From positions 248,001 through 312,000 of the forward strand of contig NZ_CADIJQ010000003.1 of NCBI RefSeq assembly GCF_902859595.1: a stretch of DNA of 64,000 bases, in the 5' to 3' direction. Below the pieces are notes generated by a model. That model worked only from the letters and a program-made list of their open reading frames with translations, searched no databases and was not told where the DNA came from. Numbering within the stretch: the first letter of the stretch is position 1; every line of letters begins with the position of its first letter. Positions 25,979 to 34,174 of this stretch are shown here, piece after piece. This DNA comes from Achromobacter kerstersii. GTDB taxonomy: Bacteria > Pseudomonadota > Gammaproteobacteria > Burkholderiales > Burkholderiaceae_B. The translations under genes were made by a program, and so were the position numbers.

Positions 25979-27196
25979 ATGTTGAGCCCCCAAATCCGCG
26001 CGCTGGTCAAAGCCACGGCCCCCGTTCTCAAGACCCATGGCGTGGCGTTGACCCGCCATTTTTACGCGCGCATGTTCGAGCACAACCCCGAGCTCAAGCA
26101 CATCTTCAATCAGGGCCATCAGGCCGGCGGCCAGCAGCAGCACGCGCTGGCGGGCGCGGTCACGGCCTATGCGGAACATATCGACGATCCCTCAGTGCTG
26201 ATGCCGGTGGTGACGCGGATCGTGCACAAGCATGTCAGCCTGGGCATCCGCCCCGAGCACTACGCCATCGTGGGCAAGCATTTGCTGGCGTCCATCCGCG
26301 AAGTGCTGGGCGAGGCCGCCACCGACGAACTGGTGGACGCCTGGGCGGCCGCGTATGGGCAGTTGGCCGATCTGCTGATCGCCGAAGAGGCGCGGCTGTA
26401 CGCCGAGTCGGCCGGCAAGCCGGGCGGCTGGACGGGGTGGCGCGCATTCCGAGTGGTGGGCAAGCAGCCCGAAAGCGCCGAGATCACGTCGTTCTATCTG
26501 GCGCCCGCCGATGGCGGCGCAGTGCCGGCTTATCAGCCCGGCCAGTATGTGTCCGTGCGCGTCTACGTGCCGGAACTGGGCTTGATGCAGCCGCGCCAAT
26601 ACAGCTTGTCGGATGCGCCGGGCCAGGACCGCCTGCGCATCTCGGTCAAGCGCGAAGCTGCGGGTGCGCAGACGCCGGCCGGGCGTGTGTCCAATGCCCT
26701 GCATGACCGTCTGGAAGAGGGCGGCGTGCTGGACGTGGCGCCGCCGCAAGGGGATTTCCATCTGAAGCAAGACGGCGATGCGCCGGTGGTGCTGCTGAGC
26801 GGCGGGGTGGGGCTGACGCCGATGGTGTCGATGCTGAACCATCTGGTCAAAACCAACGACGCGCGCCAGATCCGCTTTGTGCACGGCTGTCGCAACCGCT
26901 CGGTGCATGCCATGAAAGACCACGTGAACCGCATCGCCGCCGAACGCGGCAACGTGCAAAAGGCCGTGTTCTACGAGGAAATCGCCCACGACGACCAGCC
27001 CGGACGCGACTACGATCACGCGGGCCGCGTGGACTTGCACGCCATCCGCGACAACGCCATCGTGCCCGGCGCCGACTATTACCTGTGCGGCCCGGCGCCC
27101 TTCATGCAGGCGCAGCGCGCGGCTTTGCTGGAACTGGGTGTTGCCGCCGATCGCATTCACGCCGAGGCCTTTGGCACCGGAGGCGCGCCGGCCTGA
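25979..27196 (+). CDS. hmp: Flavohaemoglobin, nitric oxide dioxygenase
   Basis: Converts NO and oxygen to nitrate with NAD(P)H. Residues 1-140 are the globin domain, with the proximal His in RIVHKHVSLGI. Residues ~150-260 bind FAD (RQYSLSD), and the rest binds NAD(P)H (VLLSGGVGLTPMVSML, YYLCGPAPFM). The length of 405 is normal. CAAGGAGCAG provides a good ribosome site. The NsrR box upstream and nsrR downstream indicate derepression by NO. Confidence 0.95.
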   Translation: MLSPQIRALVKATAPVLKTHGVALTRHFYARMFEHNPELKHIFNQGHQAGGQQQHALAGAVTAYAEHIDDPSVLMPVVTRIVHKHVSLGIRPEHYAIVGKHLLASIREVLGEAATDELVDAWAAAYGQLADLLIAEEARLYAESAGKPGGWTGWRAFRVVGKQPESAEITSFYLAPADGGAVPAYQPGQYVSVRVYVPELGLMQPRQYSLSDAPGQDRLRISVKREAAGAQTPAGRVSNALHDRLEEGGVLDVAPPQGDFHLKQDGDAPVVLLSGGVGLTPMVSMLNHLVKTNDARQIRFVHGCRNRSVHAMKDHVNRIAAERGNVQKAVFYEEIAHDDQPGRDYDHAGRVDLHAIRDNAIVPGADYYLCGPAPFMQAQRAALLELGVAADRIHAEAFGTGGAPA

Positions 27197-27212
27197 GCGG
27201 TGTATCCTGGCG

Positions 27213-27328
27213 GGCTGATCCGGCTGATCCGGCTAATCCCAGCTGATCCCGGCTGATCCGGCTGATCCGGCTGAGTCCGCCCGACCCGGCTGACCTGCCT
27301 TACCCGCCTGATCTGCCTGGGCTGACCG
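27213..27328. repeat. Tandem 9-base repeat between hmp and nsrR
   Basis: At least seven good and several decayed copies of GGCTGATCC begin 17 bases after the hmp stop and run almost to the nsrR ribosome-site region. Each unit contains TGA in the same frame (one away from hmp). The unit resembles the hmp end itself (GGCCTGAGC). No other function is visible. Confidence 0.75.
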
Positions 27329-27356
27329 CAACCCCGCCGCCCCTGCCACTCCTGCC

Positions 27357-27794
27357 ATGCAACTGACCCGATTCACTGACTTCGGCCTGCGCGTCCTGAT
27401 GTACCTGACGCAATGCCGCGACCGGCCCGCCGCCGTGACCATTCCCGAAATTGCGGAACGGTTCGCGGTGTCGCGCAATCACCTGGTCAAAGTCGTGCAT
27501 TTCATGTCGCAGCGGGGGTGGGTCAGCACGTCGCGCGGCAAGGGCGGGGGCATGAGCCTGGCGCGCCCGCCCTGCGATTACCGCGTGGGTGACCTGATCC
27601 GCGAACTGGAACAGCAAGGCCCGCTGATCGATTGCCGCGAACCGCCCTGTGCGCTGGACGGCGCCTGCCGCCTGGCCGGCGTGCTGGCGCAGACCTTGAA
27701 TGCCTTCTACGACGCCCTTAACGGCTACACGCTGGCCGATCTGGTGCGCGACCCGACCGCCGCCGCCATCATCAAGCTGCACCGCGCCGCCTGA
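27357..27794 (+). CDS. nsrR: Nitric-oxide-sensing Rrf2-family repressor NsrR
   Basis: A 145-residue repressor. It starts MQLTRFTDFGLRVLMYLT with the winged helix (IPEIAERFAVSRNHLVKVVHFM). Three cysteines in DCREPPCALDGACRL are the Fe-S ligands; NO destroys the cluster and releases DNA. It follows hmp in the same direction, so NO probably induces both from the box at 25920. Start ATG 27357, where the Rrf2 fold begins. Confidence 0.93.
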   Translation: MQLTRFTDFGLRVLMYLTQCRDRPAAVTIPEIAERFAVSRNHLVKVVHFMSQRGWVSTSRGKGGGMSLARPPCDYRVGDLIRELEQQGPLIDCREPPCALDGACRLAGVLAQTLNAFYDALNGYTLADLVRDPTAAAIIKLHRAA

Positions 27795-27900
27795 GCCGGG
27801 GCATGATGTTTTGTTATGGATGCTGCGGCGTTTGGCATTTGCCGGGCGGGCGGCGCGCGTTTCAGAATAGCGGCAACTTCCCGTTTTCTTGGATATAGGT

Positions 27901-29148
27901 ATGCGCGTTTGCGTGATCGGTGCGGGCGTCGTCGGCGTGACGTCCGCCTATTTCCTGGCGCGCCAGGGGCACGACGTGGTGCTGGTGGACAGCCAGGCGC
28001 GTCCGGCCGAGGTGTCCAGCTACGCCAACGGCGGCCAGCTCAGCTATAGCTATGTGGCGCCGCTGGCCGGCCCCGGCGTGCTGCCCAGCGTGCCGGGCTG
28101 GCTGTTGCGCCGCGATTCCCCGCTGCGGTTCCGGCCCCGGATGGATCTGCATCAATGGCGCTGGTGCCTGCAATTTGCGCTGGCGTGCCGCGCATCGGTG
28201 GCCAAGGCGTCCACCGCGCAACTGTTGGGGCTGTCCTATCTCAGCCGCGACGTCATGCATACGCTGCTGGCGCAGGAAGACCTGGCGTTCGGCCATCTTA
28301 AAAACGGCAAGCTGATCGCGTATCGCAGCCCGGCCTTGCTCGACAAGGCGCGCGCGCTGGTGGCGTATCAGGCGGGGCATGGCGCCGAACAACAGGTGCT
28401 GGACGCCGCACAAACGCTGGCCATGGAGCCAGCGCTGGCCGCCATGGGCAGCAAGCTGGCGGGCGCCATCTACACGCCCAGCGAAGAAGCGGGCGACTGC
28501 CGCCAGTTCACAGAAGCCTTGTTCGACCGCCTGCAAGCCATGGGCAATGTGGAATGCGCCATGTCGAACCCGGTGTCGGGCTTGCAGCGCGAAGGCCGGC
28601 GCATTGTGGCCGTGAACACGCGCAACGGCGATATCGGCGCGGACGCCGTCGTGCTGGCTACCGGCATCGGCACGCGTAATTTGCTCAAGCCGTTGGGCCA
28701 GGACGTGCCGCTGTATCCGCTGAAGGGCTACAGCCTGAGCGTGCCGCTGGCTGATGACGAGACCGTCGCGCCGCGCATCAGCGTGACGGACTACGAACGC
28801 CGCATCGTCTATGCGCGCGTGGGCGGCGTGTTGCGCATCGCGGCCATGGTGGATATCGGCAGCGCAAACGCCGACATCGACCCTGCGCGCGTGGCCTTGC
28901 TGAAAGAACAGGTGCTGGAAGCGTTCCCCTCGTTGGACCTGCGCCAGGCCATTCCCTGGGCGGGTCTGCGCCCGGCCACGCCCACCGGCAAGCCCCTGAT
29001 CGGGCGCAGCGGCGCGGCAGACAACCTGTGGCTGAACGTCGGCCAGGGCGCGCTGGGCTTCACCTTGGCTTGCGGCAGCGCGGCGCTCTTGACGGCCCAG
29101 ATGGCCGGCGTGGAGCTGCCCTTGGACCCGGCGCCTTTCAGGCCCTGA
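27901..29148 (+). CDS. dadA: D-amino acid dehydrogenase small subunit
   Basis: FAD enzyme of 415 residues that oxidises D-amino acids, chiefly D-alanine, feeding electrons to the respiratory chain at the inner membrane. MRVCVIGAGVVGVTSAYFLARQGHDV is the dinucleotide fold; YANGGQLSYSYVAPLAGPGV is the DadA signature. LRPATPTGKPLIG and NVGQGALGFTLACGS close the domain. Normal length. No alanine racemase gene lies next to it. Confidence 0.9.
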   Translation: MRVCVIGAGVVGVTSAYFLARQGHDVVLVDSQARPAEVSSYANGGQLSYSYVAPLAGPGVLPSVPGWLLRRDSPLRFRPRMDLHQWRWCLQFALACRASVAKASTAQLLGLSYLSRDVMHTLLAQEDLAFGHLKNGKLIAYRSPALLDKARALVAYQAGHGAEQQVLDAAQTLAMEPALAAMGSKLAGAIYTPSEEAGDCRQFTEALFDRLQAMGNVECAMSNPVSGLQREGRRIVAVNTRNGDIGADAVVLATGIGTRNLLKPLGQDVPLYPLKGYSLSVPLADDETVAPRISVTDYERRIVYARVGGVLRIAAMVDIGSANADIDPARVALLKEQVLEAFPSLDLRQAIPWAGLRPATPTGKPLIGRSGAADNLWLNVGQGALGFTLACGSAALLTAQMAGVELPLDPAPFRP

Positions 29149-29349
29149 TGAATCCACGTTTTGTACGGCAGGCCCTAGTCAGCGGCGCAATATCCAGCAG
29201 AGCAATGTCCATTTTGCGATAGTCCGTGCCATTTCATCGGGAGACGGGCTGAACGCCGCTCAATAGGATAGCGATCGTCCCCCGCGCCAACGCGCTTGCG
29301 CACGTTGAACGCGGGCGGGTCCGATCCCCTTCCTGCGAGCGTACGCATC

Positions 29350-30264
29350 ATGTCCTATCTGTTCCCCTTGTTCGCCATTCTGTTCTGGGCGGGCAATGTC
29401 ATCGTGTCGAAGATGGCCGCCAGCGCCATCTCGCCCACCGCCATCACCTTCTACCGCCTGGTGCTGGCGCTGTTTCTGATGGGCCTGTTCACGGCCCGCC
29501 CGGCCTGGCGCAACCGCAAGGTCATTCTTCGCCACTGGCCCAAGCTGGCGCTGTACGGCGCACTGTCGTCGGCGGTGTTTCAGGCGCTGTCGTATCGCGC
29601 GGCCGAAACCACCACCGCCACCAACATGGCCATCCTGACGGCGCTGATTCCGTTGCTGAGCATGCTGCTCAGCGTCGTGATCCTTCGCGATCCGCTGACG
29701 CTGGGGATGGCGGCGGGCGGTGTGATGTCGTTTCTGGGGCTGCTGTACCTGGTGGGGCAGGGCGACATGCTTAGCGTGTTTCAGCACGGCATCCACGTGG
29801 GCGACGGCCTGATGCTGCTGGCCGCCTTGTCTTATGCGCTGTACGGCGTGCTGCTGCGTCATTGGAAGGTGCCGGTCCCGGCCTGGCAGTCCACGTTCGT
29901 GCAATCGATTTTTGCGCTGCTCTACATGCTGCCGCTGTATCTGCGCGTGCCGGCGGCGCAGGCCGCGCTGGATGTGAACACGATTCCGCTCATTCTCTAC
30001 GCGGGCATTTTCTCGTCGGTGCTGCTGTCGTACCTGTGGATTGAAGGCGTGCACCGGCTTGGCCCCAACCGTTGCAGCATCTTCATCAACCTGCTGCCGC
30101 TGTTCACGGCGTTGGCGGCCTTCCTGATGCTGCGCGAGCAACTGCACGGCTATCACTTGCTGGGCGGCGCGGTGACCTTGGCGGGCGTGCTGTTGGCGCA
30201 GACGGTGCAACGCCCGCTGTTCGGCCGCACGCCGGCCGCGACGCTGGTCAGTGGCAAGGTGTAG
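29350..30264 (+). CDS. EamA/DMT-family transporter
   Basis: Ten-helix inner-membrane transporter of 304 residues built from two five-helix EamA repeats. FAILFWAGNVIVSKMAA opens the first repeat, with the family-typical W-x-x-N; the second begins near LLAALSYALYGVLLRHW. Such proteins usually export amino acids or metabolites; the substrate here is unknown. Start ATG 29350. A 16-base tandem repeat follows downstream at 30301. Confidence 0.85.
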   Translation: MSYLFPLFAILFWAGNVIVSKMAASAISPTAITFYRLVLALFLMGLFTARPAWRNRKVILRHWPKLALYGALSSAVFQALSYRAAETTTATNMAILTALIPLLSMLLSVVILRDPLTLGMAAGGVMSFLGLLYLVGQGDMLSVFQHGIHVGDGLMLLAALSYALYGVLLRHWKVPVPAWQSTFVQSIFALLYMLPLYLRVPAAQAALDVNTIPLILYAGIFSSVLLSYLWIEGVHRLGPNRCSIFINLLPLFTALAAFLMLREQLHGYHLLGGAVTLAGVLLAQTVQRPLFGRTPAATLVSGKV

Positions 30265-30300
30265 GCGGAGGCGGTTCGATAGCCGCGGCTGAACCACGGG

Positions 30301-30520
30301 GCGTCCCGCTTCACGGGCGTCCCGCTGCACGGGCGTCTCGCTGCACGAGCGTCTCGCTGCACGAGCGTCCCGCTGCACGGGCGTCTCGCTGCACGAGCGT
30401 CTCGCTGCACGAGCGTCCCGCTGCACGAGCGTCCCGCTGCACGAGCGCCCCGCTGCACGAGCGTCCCACTGCACGGGCGTCCCGATTCGCCGGGCGACCC
30501 GATTAGCCGGGCGGCCCATT
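30301..30520. repeat. 16-base minisatellite between the DMT and proline dehydrogenase genes
   Basis: Twelve units with strict 16-base spacing start at 30301, 30317, 30333 and onward to 30477, then two decayed units. The consensus is GCGTCYCGCTGCACGR. Copies differ at two or three positions, the usual sign of repeated local duplication. The unit is not a multiple of three and shows no coding bias. It is too short and spacer-free for CRISPR. Confidence 0.88.
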
Positions 30521-30583
30521 CACGGGCGTTCAATACGGACGCCCGCCAGCCCGCCATAGTGGTGCTCTCTAGCGGGAGCACCC

Positions 30584-31672
30584 ATGAGCATTTTTCAAAG
30601 AACCACCATCGCGCTGGCGCGCAGCCCCCTGATGGGCCGCACGATGCGGGCGATGGCGGCCCGGACGTCACTGGCGCGCCGCTTTGTTGGCGGCGCGGAC
30701 GTCGATGCGGCCGTCCAGACCGCCTTGCGGCTGCGCGACGCGCACGGCATCCGCGCATCACTCTTCTATCTGGGTGAGTACGTGGCCGAGCCGGTCGCGA
30801 TCAAGCACAACGTGTCGCAAGCCATCGAAGCGTGCCACGCATTGGGCGCGGCGGGCCTGGACGTGCATGTCTCCATCGATCCCACTGCCATCGGCTTCAT
30901 GGCAAGCGACGCACTGGGCACGGAAAACGCCCGGCGTATTGGGGCGGCGGCTAGTGCAGCGGCTGGTGCGACGGCCAGTTCGGCGGCCAGTTCGGCGGCC
31001 AGTGCGACGACTGGTGCGGCGGCCAGTGCGGCGGGATGGGCGGCTGATGCGGCAGCTCGTGCGACAGCTGACTCGGCCGCTCCCCGCATCGGCGGCGCCG
31101 CCCGCAATTGGGTTGTGCTGGACATGGAAGACTCGGGCATCCGCGACCGCACCTGCGCGCTGCATCGCGACTTGCTGCAAGCCGGGCTACCCGCCGGGCT
31201 GACCTTGCAGGCGCGCCGCCGCCGCACGCCGGAAGACCTGGCCTGGGCGATCCGGCAACGCACGTCGCTGCGTCTGGTCAAAGGGGCATTCCCCGAGCGC
31301 GCGCTTGACCACGCGGGCCGCGCGCGCATCGATCAGGCCTATCTGGATGCGGCCGGCATCATGTTGTCGCACGAGGCCCGCGAGTCCGGCTTCTACCCCG
31401 TCTTCGGCACGCATGACGACCGCTTGGCGGGCGCCATCATGACGCTGGCGCGCGAGCGCGGATGGCCGCCGGACGCGTTCGAATTCGAGATGCTTTACGG
31501 CGTGCGCCCCGACTGGCAACTGGCCCTGCGCGGCTTGGGCTATAACGTCAGGGTCTATCTTCCTTTCGGCGCCGATTGGTGGCCCTACGCCATCCGCCGG
31601 GTGGGAGAAAATCCTCGTAACGCGTGGCTGCTGGCCCGGTCGCTGACCTCCGACGGGCACTACTTCGGCTAG
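30584..31672 (+). CDS. Proline dehydrogenase (monofunctional)
   Basis: FAD TIM-barrel enzyme of 362 residues that oxidises proline to pyrroline-5-carboxylate. Diagnostic C-terminal motif: RVYLPFGADWWPYAIRRVGENPRN, with the paired Arg residues that bind the proline carboxylate. Earlier blocks are VVLDMEDSGIRDRT, LRLVKGAFPE and FEFEMLYGVRPD. Residues ~122-168 are an Ala/Ser/Thr-rich insertion from short GC-rich repeats, in a loop before the VVLDMED strand. Start ATG 30584 with GGGAG upstream. An AraC regulator follows at 18 bases. Confidence 0.87.
   Translation: MSIFQRTTIALARSPLMGRTMRAMAARTSLARRFVGGADVDAAVQTALRLRDAHGIRASLFYLGEYVAEPVAIKHNVSQAIEACHALGAAGLDVHVSIDPTAIGFMASDALGTENARRIGAAASAAAGATASSAASSAASATTGAAASAAGWAADAAARATADSAAPRIGGAARNWVVLDMEDSGIRDRTCALHRDLLQAGLPAGLTLQARRRRTPEDLAWAIRQRTSLRLVKGAFPERALDHAGRARIDQAYLDAAGIMLSHEARESGFYPVFGTHDDRLAGAIMTLARERGWPPDAFEFEMLYGVRPDWQLALRGLGYNVRVYLPFGADWWPYAIRRVGENPRNAWLLARSLTSDGHYFG
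30940..31085. repeat. Low-complexity in-frame repeat inside proline dehydrogenase
   Basis: Imperfect copies of GCGGCCAGTKCGGCG-type 12- to 15-base units code for an Ala/Ser/Thr tract of about 45 residues. It splits two conserved blocks of the barrel and is absent from the usual family plan, so it looks like a lineage-specific expansion. Confidence 0.7.
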
Positions 31673-31690
31673 CCCCAAGATGGCGGTTTC

Positions 31691-32503
31691 ATGGCGGTTT
31701 CCCAACATATCTGGCATTGCGGCGCGGGCCTGCCCGGCGACGTGCTGATCGCCGATCTGCGCGCGTATCGCTACGCGCCCCATTTTCACGACGCCTGGTC
31801 CATCGGCGCCATCGAACAAGGGCGCTGCTCCTTCACCGTGCATGGGCAAGCCCATGTGGCCGGCGAGGGCGATCTGGTGGTGATTGCGCCCGGCCAGGTC
31901 CACACCGGCGGCACGTCGGCCGCGCCGCTGGCGTATCGCATGGCGTATATCGACGCGGCCTGGTTCAACGACCATGCGCGCGCCTTGTTCGAAGGCGATG
32001 CGCAACTGCCCGGGCCGGTTATCAGCGCGCCCGCTTTGTGCACGCAGTGGCTGGCGGCGTTGGCGCCGGATGCCATGGCCGGGGCGGAGCGGGGCAAACA
32101 GCTATCCGCTGCCTTGTTCAGCTTGTTGGCGGCCCATGCCCATTGCGCCGACACCGCTTCCACGGATGCCCCAGACGTTTGCGAGCTGCTGCGCGCGCGC
32201 ATGGCCGCCGATCCCGCTTGCGCGCCAGACTTGGAAGCCTTGGCGCGCGCGCAGCGCCGCCATCGCACCACGCTCGTCAAACAGTTCGCGCGCCGCTATG
32301 GCCTGCCGCCACAGGCATGGCTGCGCAATTGGCGGGTGGCGCGCGCCCGCGTGTTGCTACGCGATGGCTTGCCGCTGGCGCAGGCGGCGCACGCGGTGGG
32401 TTTCGCGGATCAAGCCCATCTGACCCGCGTCTTCAAGCAGGTTTACGGCAGCACGCCCGGCGTGTTGCTGCGCGCGGGCGCGGCCGCTTCCCAGACGTTG
32501 TGA
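31691..32503 (+). CDS. AraC-family regulator, probably of proline dehydrogenase
   Basis: A 270-residue regulator with an N-terminal cupin (YAPHFHDAWSIGAIEQG, HVAGEGDLVVIAPGQVH) and a C-terminal AraC DNA-binding domain (LARAQRRHRTTLVKQFARRYG, then AHAVGFADQAHLTRVFKQVYG). It is 18 bases behind proline dehydrogenase on the same strand, so the two are probably cotranscribed and the regulator may control that operon. Its 3' end overlaps the convergent flavin reductase gene by 61 bases. Confidence 0.86.
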   Translation: MAVSQHIWHCGAGLPGDVLIADLRAYRYAPHFHDAWSIGAIEQGRCSFTVHGQAHVAGEGDLVVIAPGQVHTGGTSAAPLAYRMAYIDAAWFNDHARALFEGDAQLPGPVISAPALCTQWLAALAPDAMAGAERGKQLSAALFSLLAAHAHCADTASTDAPDVCELLRARMAADPACAPDLEALARAQRRHRTTLVKQFARRYGLPPQAWLRNWRVARARVLLRDGLPLAQAAHAVGFADQAHLTRVFKQVYGSTPGVLLRAGAAASQTL

Positions 32504-33117
32504 GGGCGGGGCGTTTCAACGCGGTAGTCTGAATACTTCCGTTCAAAGAACGACGCGCCCAATTGCTCGGCCGCCAGCAGCGGCTGGCGCGGGTCGGCCG
32601 CAATTTCACCCCGGTGGTTGCCCGCGCCATGCACGTAGCCAACAAAATCCGAATGCGTGTAGCGCGAAAATTCCTGCAACTGATGCACGATGCCCAGCGC
32701 TGCGCCCGGGTAGGTTTCCTCGGACGCCACCGCCAGCCCCAGCCGCTTGCCCGTCATGCGGGCCTTGACCCGTTCCGGCTCGGGCCCCGCGCCCGCGTAG
32801 TGGCTGAACGAGCGGTCAAAGAACGCCTTGGTCTGCGCCGACATCCCGTACCAGTAGATTGGCGTGCAGAACAACACGCCGTCGGCGGGCAGAAAATGTT
32901 CCAGGAATAGCTCGTCGTAGCGGTCGGCGGGCACGGGCCGGTGGCGCAGGTCGGGCAGGAAGCCCTGGATGTAATCGTCCAGGAACAACAGGCTGGCGGG
33001 CGTGCCGGCCGCCTCGGCGCCGCGTTGCGCAGCGGCGCCCAATGCGGCGCTGTTGCCGTCTTTCCGGGGGCTGCCCACCAGGATGAGCAGGCGCTTTGAT
33101 TGATGATGTGAATTCAT
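32443..33117 (-). CDS. Flavodoxin-fold NAD(P)H-dependent oxidoreductase
   Basis: A 224-residue FMN protein. LLILVGSPRKDGNSAALG is the phosphate loop of NADPH-dependent FMN reductases, and VLFCTPIYWYGMSAQTKAFFDR the second flavin contact. Probably a quinone or azo/nitro reductase; the substrate is not evident. The divergent LysR gene at 33278 may regulate it. Start ATG 33117. Confidence 0.85.
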   Translation of the reverse strand: MNSHHQSKRLLILVGSPRKDGNSAALGAAAQRGAEAAGTPASLLFLDDYIQGFLPDLRHRPVPADRYDELFLEHFLPADGVLFCTPIYWYGMSAQTKAFFDRSFSHYAGAGPEPERVKARMTGKRLGLAVASEETYPGAALGIVHQLQEFSRYTHSDFVGYVHGAGNHRGEIAADPRQPLLAAEQLGASFFERKYSDYRVETPRPHNVWEAAAPARSNTPGVLP

Positions 33118-33245
33118 GTCGGGGTCCTTGGTTTCGTAAGGCGCGCCGCGAAAAGGGGCGGGATGCCTTGGTGTCGATGAATCAATATCGATGCCCCAAT
33201 GTAGAAAACCCGGTCCGCCGCGACAAATGACGATTCCTTGATTAA

Positions 33246-33262
33246 GATGAATTCACTTCATC
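33246..33262. promoter_or_regulatory. Inverted repeat, candidate LysR binding site
   Basis: GATGAA and TTCATC flank TTCAC in the 160-base gap between the divergent reductase (33117) and LysR (33278) genes. The site lies 16 bases before the LysR ATG, where an autoregulatory site is expected. It is AT-rich and beside a likely -10 (TATATAAG). Confidence 0.5.
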
Positions 33263-33277
33263 TATATAAGCCGCCTC

Positions 33278-34174
33278 ATGTTCGCCTCATTGCCCGTGAC
33301 CGCCTTGCGCGCTTTTGAAGCAGCCGCCCGGCTGCGCAGTTTCAAGCTGGCGGCGGCTGAGCTGTCGGTCACGCCGACGGCGGTATCGCATCAGATCAAG
33401 GCGTTGGAGCGCCAGGCGGGATGCGCGCTGTTTGACCGCGTGCCGCGCGGCGTGCGGCTGACGGACAAGGGCGCGCGCCTGTTTGTCAGCGTGCATGGCG
33501 GCTTGCTGGACATTGCGCAGACGCTGGACGCGCTGCGGCCCGCGCCGGCATCGGGGGCGTTGACGGTATCCACCACGCATTCGTTTGCAGCCTTGTGGCT
33601 GGTGCCCAGACTTGGCCGCTTCTATCAGGCCTTTCCGCAGTACCAGCTGAATCTGAATGCCAGCGCCGAGCCGGTGGATCTGCTGCAAGACGCCAGCGTG
33701 GACGTCGCGGTGCGTTACAGCCCGCATAGCTACCCGGCGTTGCACACCGCCTGTGTATTGCAGGAATGGTTTGGCGTCTACGGCGCGCCCGCGTTGCTTG
33801 CCCACATGGGCAAGCGCAGCGCAAATCGCGCACCCGCGTTGGTGACCGTGCGCTGGCGTGATTCCGAGCTGTACGAACAGGGCTGGCAGGCATGGTGCGG
33901 TGCAGCCGGCTTGCCCGCCTGGCGCAAGCCGTCGGCCGTGCATGCCTATGCGGAAGAACACTACGCGTTGCAGGCGGCCATTGCCGGGCAGGGGTTGGTG
34001 CTGGCCAGTTCCGTGATGGTGTCTGACAGCGTGGGCGCGGGCACCTTGGCCGCCGTGCGGCCAGACGTGCGCGTGCCGGGTTCGGCGTACACGGCGCTGT
34101 GCGCGCCGGGCCGCGAACGCCATCCGCCGGTCAAGGCGTTTCTGGGCTGGCTGAACCAGGAATTTCAGGCGTAG
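33278..34174 (+). CDS. LysR-family regulator, GcvA-like
   Basis: A 298-residue regulator. The N-terminal winged helix (PVTALRAFEAAARLRSFKLAAAELSVTPTAVSHQIKALE) is typical of the GcvA branch; residues ~90-298 are the periplasmic-binding-like effector domain. It is divergent from the flavin reductase gene and overlaps the convergent MFS gene by 44 bases. The likely target is the reductase. Effector unknown. Confidence 0.86.
   Translation: MFASLPVTALRAFEAAARLRSFKLAAAELSVTPTAVSHQIKALERQAGCALFDRVPRGVRLTDKGARLFVSVHGGLLDIAQTLDALRPAPASGALTVSTTHSFAALWLVPRLGRFYQAFPQYQLNLNASAEPVDLLQDASVDVAVRYSPHSYPALHTACVLQEWFGVYGAPALLAHMGKRSANRAPALVTVRWRDSELYEQGWQAWCGAAGLPAWRKPSAVHAYAEEHYALQAAIAGQGLVLASSVMVSDSVGAGTLAAVRPDVRVPGSAYTALCAPGRERHPPVKAFLGWLNQEFQA

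Noticed and set aside
29260-30519. Minus-strand open frame of about 420 codons over the DMT gene and the repeat
   Set aside because: Its N-terminus is the translated 16-base repeat and the rest is antisense to a clear transporter.
30301-30520. CRISPR array
   Set aside because: Units are 16 bases, adjoin without spacers and vary inside the unit. No cas gene is near.
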